From contig JASLGB010000119.1 in assembly GCA_030150315.1 (NCBI GenBank), forward strand, positions 1-6,808: a stretch of 6,808 bases of DNA. The letters are read 5' to 3'. Of the stretch, positions 5,322-6,808 are shown in pieces. The stretch comes from Dokdonella sp. (GTDB lineage Bacteria > Pseudomonadota > Gammaproteobacteria > Xanthomonadales > Rhodanobacteraceae). Every line of letters begins with the position of its first letter. The stretch's first letter is position 1. Below the pieces are notes generated by a model, which was not told the DNA's origin, ran no database searches, and saw only the letters and a program-made list of their open reading frames with translations. The position numbers and the translations under genes are program-made.

Positions 5322-5932
5322 GGCAGGCTCCACTCCCGCACCGCCAGCCGCACTTTCCATTCGCCCTTGGAGGCGAACACCCTGGTCGGCAACGGCGGAT
5401 CGGCGGAAAGGTCGTAGTCGAGATAGTCGACGCGCCAGCCGGCCTCGGTGATCCATTGCGGCAAACCGTCGTCGCGGAACCCGATCCGCGCCTGCGGCGA
5501 GCGGCGCATGCCGAGCACCCAGCGGGCCAGATGGGCAACCGGGACGTTCCAGCCCAGCTCCCGCGCGAGCAGCTGCTCGGCATCGCCTGCCTCGATGGAC
5601 TGCGCGCGCAGCCCCTCCAGTCGTGCGTGCGCGGCATCGCCGCTCAGTGTCCAGGTCTTGCCGGTGACCGGCGCGTGCACGGTGAAGCGGTACCGCTCGC
5701 CGTGCTGCTGCCAATCCAGCGATCCGCTGCCGCTGTCGCGCGCATCGGAAACGGCCAGCCGACCGCGCAGACTCCAGTCCGTGCGCGGCGCCAGCCGTTC
5801 TTCGCGTGCGGTCTGCTGCGCGAGCAATTGCGGATCATCCGACGGCGCCGCCGGCCGCAGGCGCTGGCCGGCACAGCCCGCCAGGGCGAGCGCAACGGCG
5901 GCCAGCATCGCCAAACGCAGGAGCGTCCTCAT
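5318..5932 (-). CDS. lolB: Outer-membrane lipoprotein insertion protein LolB
   Basis: LolB receives lipoproteins from the periplasmic carrier LolA and inserts them into the inner leaflet of the outer membrane. It is itself an outer-membrane lipoprotein. From the ATG at 5932 the product is 204 aa, close to E. coli LolB (about 207). It has a basic start (MRTLLR), a hydrophobic stretch (about residues 5-16) and a lipobox LAGC with lipidated Cys at 20. The next residue is Ala, not Asp, which fits outer-membrane sorting. Mature features such as WSLRGRLAVSD, GSGSLDWQQHGERYRFTVHAP and the Trp-rich C-terminal half (ITEAGWRVDYLDYD) are LolB-like. GTG at 5935 is an alternative start. The TGA of the upstream TPR gene shares its A with this ATG, and the lolB stop overlaps ispE by 4 bp. 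The lolB-ispE pair is conserved in many gammaproteobacteria. Confidence 0.94.
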   Translation of the reverse strand: MRTLLRLAMLAAVALALAGCAGQRLRPAAPSDDPQLLAQQTAREERLAPRTDWSLRGRLAVSDARDSGSGSLDWQQHGERYRFTVHAPVTGKTWTLSGDAAHARLEGLRAQSIEAGDAEQLLARELGWNVPVAHLARWVLGMRRSPQARIGFRDDGLPQWITEAGWRVDYLDYDLSADPPLPTRVFASKGEWKVRLAVREWSLP

Positions 5933-6808
5933 CACGGCACCAGCCGGCGGATCGTTTCAAGCAGGACACGACTCTTGGGGTCCTTGCGGCGCCCCTCCTC
6001 CCAGATCCGGCGCGCTTCGGCCTGTTCGCCCTTGACCCACAGCACCTCGCCCAGATGTGCGGCGATGTCCGCCTCGGGATGCTTCTCGTAGGCGCGCCGC
6101 AGCTGCACCAGTGCGGCATCGACATTGCCCATGCGGTAGTGCAGCCAGCCCAGGCTGTCGATGATCGCCGGCTCGGTCGGCTTCAGCTCGATCGCGCGGC
6201 GGATCAGGTCGCGTGCCTCTTCCAGTTTCGGGTCGTTCCTGTCGCGAACCGCGTCCGCCATCGTGTAGCCGAGTGCGTTCATCGCCTCGGCATCGTCCGG
6301 CGACAATTCGTTGATGCGGCGCAGATCGCGCTCGGCAGCCGGCACGTCGCCGAGCTCGATCAGCAGCATCGCCCGCGCGTACAGCAGGCGCGTATCGTCC
6401 GGTAACGCCAGCAGGGCACGCTCGTAGGCCATCAGCGCGTCGCGCTCGCGCCCGGCGCGCACCAGCAGCTCCGCTTCGAGCAGGTAGGCATTGCGCGCCT
6501 GTTCGCCATCCGCGCCGACCTGAGATTGCAGCTCGTGCAGGAAATCCAGTGCCTTCGCCGTGCGTCCCAGCTGGTCGAGCAGGATGACCTGGCGCACCTG
6601 CGCATCGAACCAGTGCTCGTCGTCCTCGCCCACCTCGCGGTACCACTCCAGGGCCTCGTCGCGCTTCCCGAGCGACTCGGCAACCTGGCCGAGCAGGTAG
6701 ATGCGCGCGGCGGAGCGCGGCTCCTTGTCGGCACGCATCTCGCGGTAGAGGCGCGCCAGCGCGGCCTTGTCCTTGGCCCGCGCCGCGTAGGCCGCGCGCA
6801 CGCCGTAG
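5932..6808 (-). CDS. TPR-repeat protein, probably LbcA-like (C-terminal part)
   Basis: The frame is open to the window edge, so the start and any signal peptide lie outside; 291 codons are visible plus TGA. A GTG at 6801 exists but is unlikely to be the true start, because homologues are far longer. The fragment is almost wholly helical repeats. Counting from that GTG, clear TPR units with the W/L-G-Y-A-P pattern are at about 104-137, 138-170, 171-211, 212-244 and 245-277. The phrase AIIDSLGWLHYRMGNVDAA is typical of the PA4667 family. In Pseudomonas the gene in this position directly before lolB (PA4667) encodes LbcA, an outer-membrane lipoprotein that binds and activates the periplasmic protease CtpA. 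Identity as a TPR protein is firm. The LbcA role is inferred from position and sequence style, and no ctpA is visible here. The TGATG overlap with lolB suggests co-translation. Confidence 0.88.
   Translation of the reverse strand, partial: YGVRAAYAARAKDKAALARLYREMRADKEPRSAARIYLLGQVAESLGKRDEALEWYREVGEDDEHWFDAQVRQVILLDQLGRTAKALDFLHELQSQVGADGEQARNAYLLEAELLVRAGRERDALMAYERALLALPDDTRLLYARAMLLIELGDVPAAERDLRRINELSPDDAEAMNALGYTMADAVRDRNDPKLEEARDLIRRAIELKPTEPAIIDSLGWLHYRMGNVDAALVQLRRAYEKHPEADIAAHLGEVLWVKGEQAEARRIWEEGRRKDPKSRVLLETIRRLVP

Noticed and set aside
5322..5714. N-terminal extension of ispE by 131 residues
   Set aside because: The extension overlaps lolB completely in another frame, is Arg/Ala-rich, and lies upstream of a GTG with a good SD that gives the normal IspE length.
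4137..6091. Two long plus-strand open frames (4137-5417 and 4604-6091)
   Set aside because: Both are antisense to ispE and lolB, which are clearly recognisable. Their translations are Pro/Arg/Ala-rich shadow sequence.

Overview
This window is a chromosomal housekeeping segment of a high-GC gammaproteobacterium, most likely of the order Xanthomonadales (Lysobacterales). The evidence is the protein sequences together with the gene order. Read along the minus strand, the order is TPR protein - lolB - ispE - tRNA-Gln - prs - rplY - pth - ychF - tRNA-Tyr - tRNA-Gly. The first part, through ychF, is the same order as Pseudomonas aeruginosa PA4667-PA4673. The tRNA-Tyr/tRNA-Gly pair after ychF is the arrangement I recall from Xanthomonas relatives, where tuf, secE and nusG follow. 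The genus cannot be fixed from the window. Every confident gene is on the minus strand, and I see no transposase, integrase, CRISPR array or phage gene.

Layout from right to left, the direction of transcription. At 6808-5932 is the 3' part of a TPR-repeat protein. Its TGA shares a base with the lolB ATG, and the lolB TGA overlaps the ispE GTG by 4 bp, so these three look translationally coupled. A 168-bp gap with small palindromes leads to tRNA-Gln. This is followed 69 bp later by prs, for which a GTG start with a good Shine-Dalgarno (SD) sequence is preferred. The 139 bp between prs and rplY hold a G-quadruplex motif and two hairpins in the rplY leader. Two further hairpins, one of them terminator-like, follow rplY. 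Then come pth and ychF, separated by 78 bp. A 266-bp gap after ychF contains a stem-loop and a sigma70-type promoter with a perfect -35 box, which should drive tRNA-Tyr and probably tRNA-Gly. The tRNA-Gly gene runs off the left edge. A hairpin with a T-tract between the two tRNAs faces the opposite strand.

Functionally the genes mix translation (rplY: 5S rRNA-binding L25; pth: peptidyl-tRNA recycling; ychF: ribosome-associated ATPase; three tRNAs), precursor supply (prs: PRPP; ispE: isoprenoid precursors by the MEP pathway) and the outer membrane (lolB: lipoprotein insertion; the TPR protein is probably LbcA-like).

I found no convincing novel biological system. What deserves a second look is non-coding: the G4 and hairpin leader of rplY, the opposite-facing terminator between the tRNA genes, the terminator that leaves pth without an obvious promoter, and the structured tRNA-Tyr leader.
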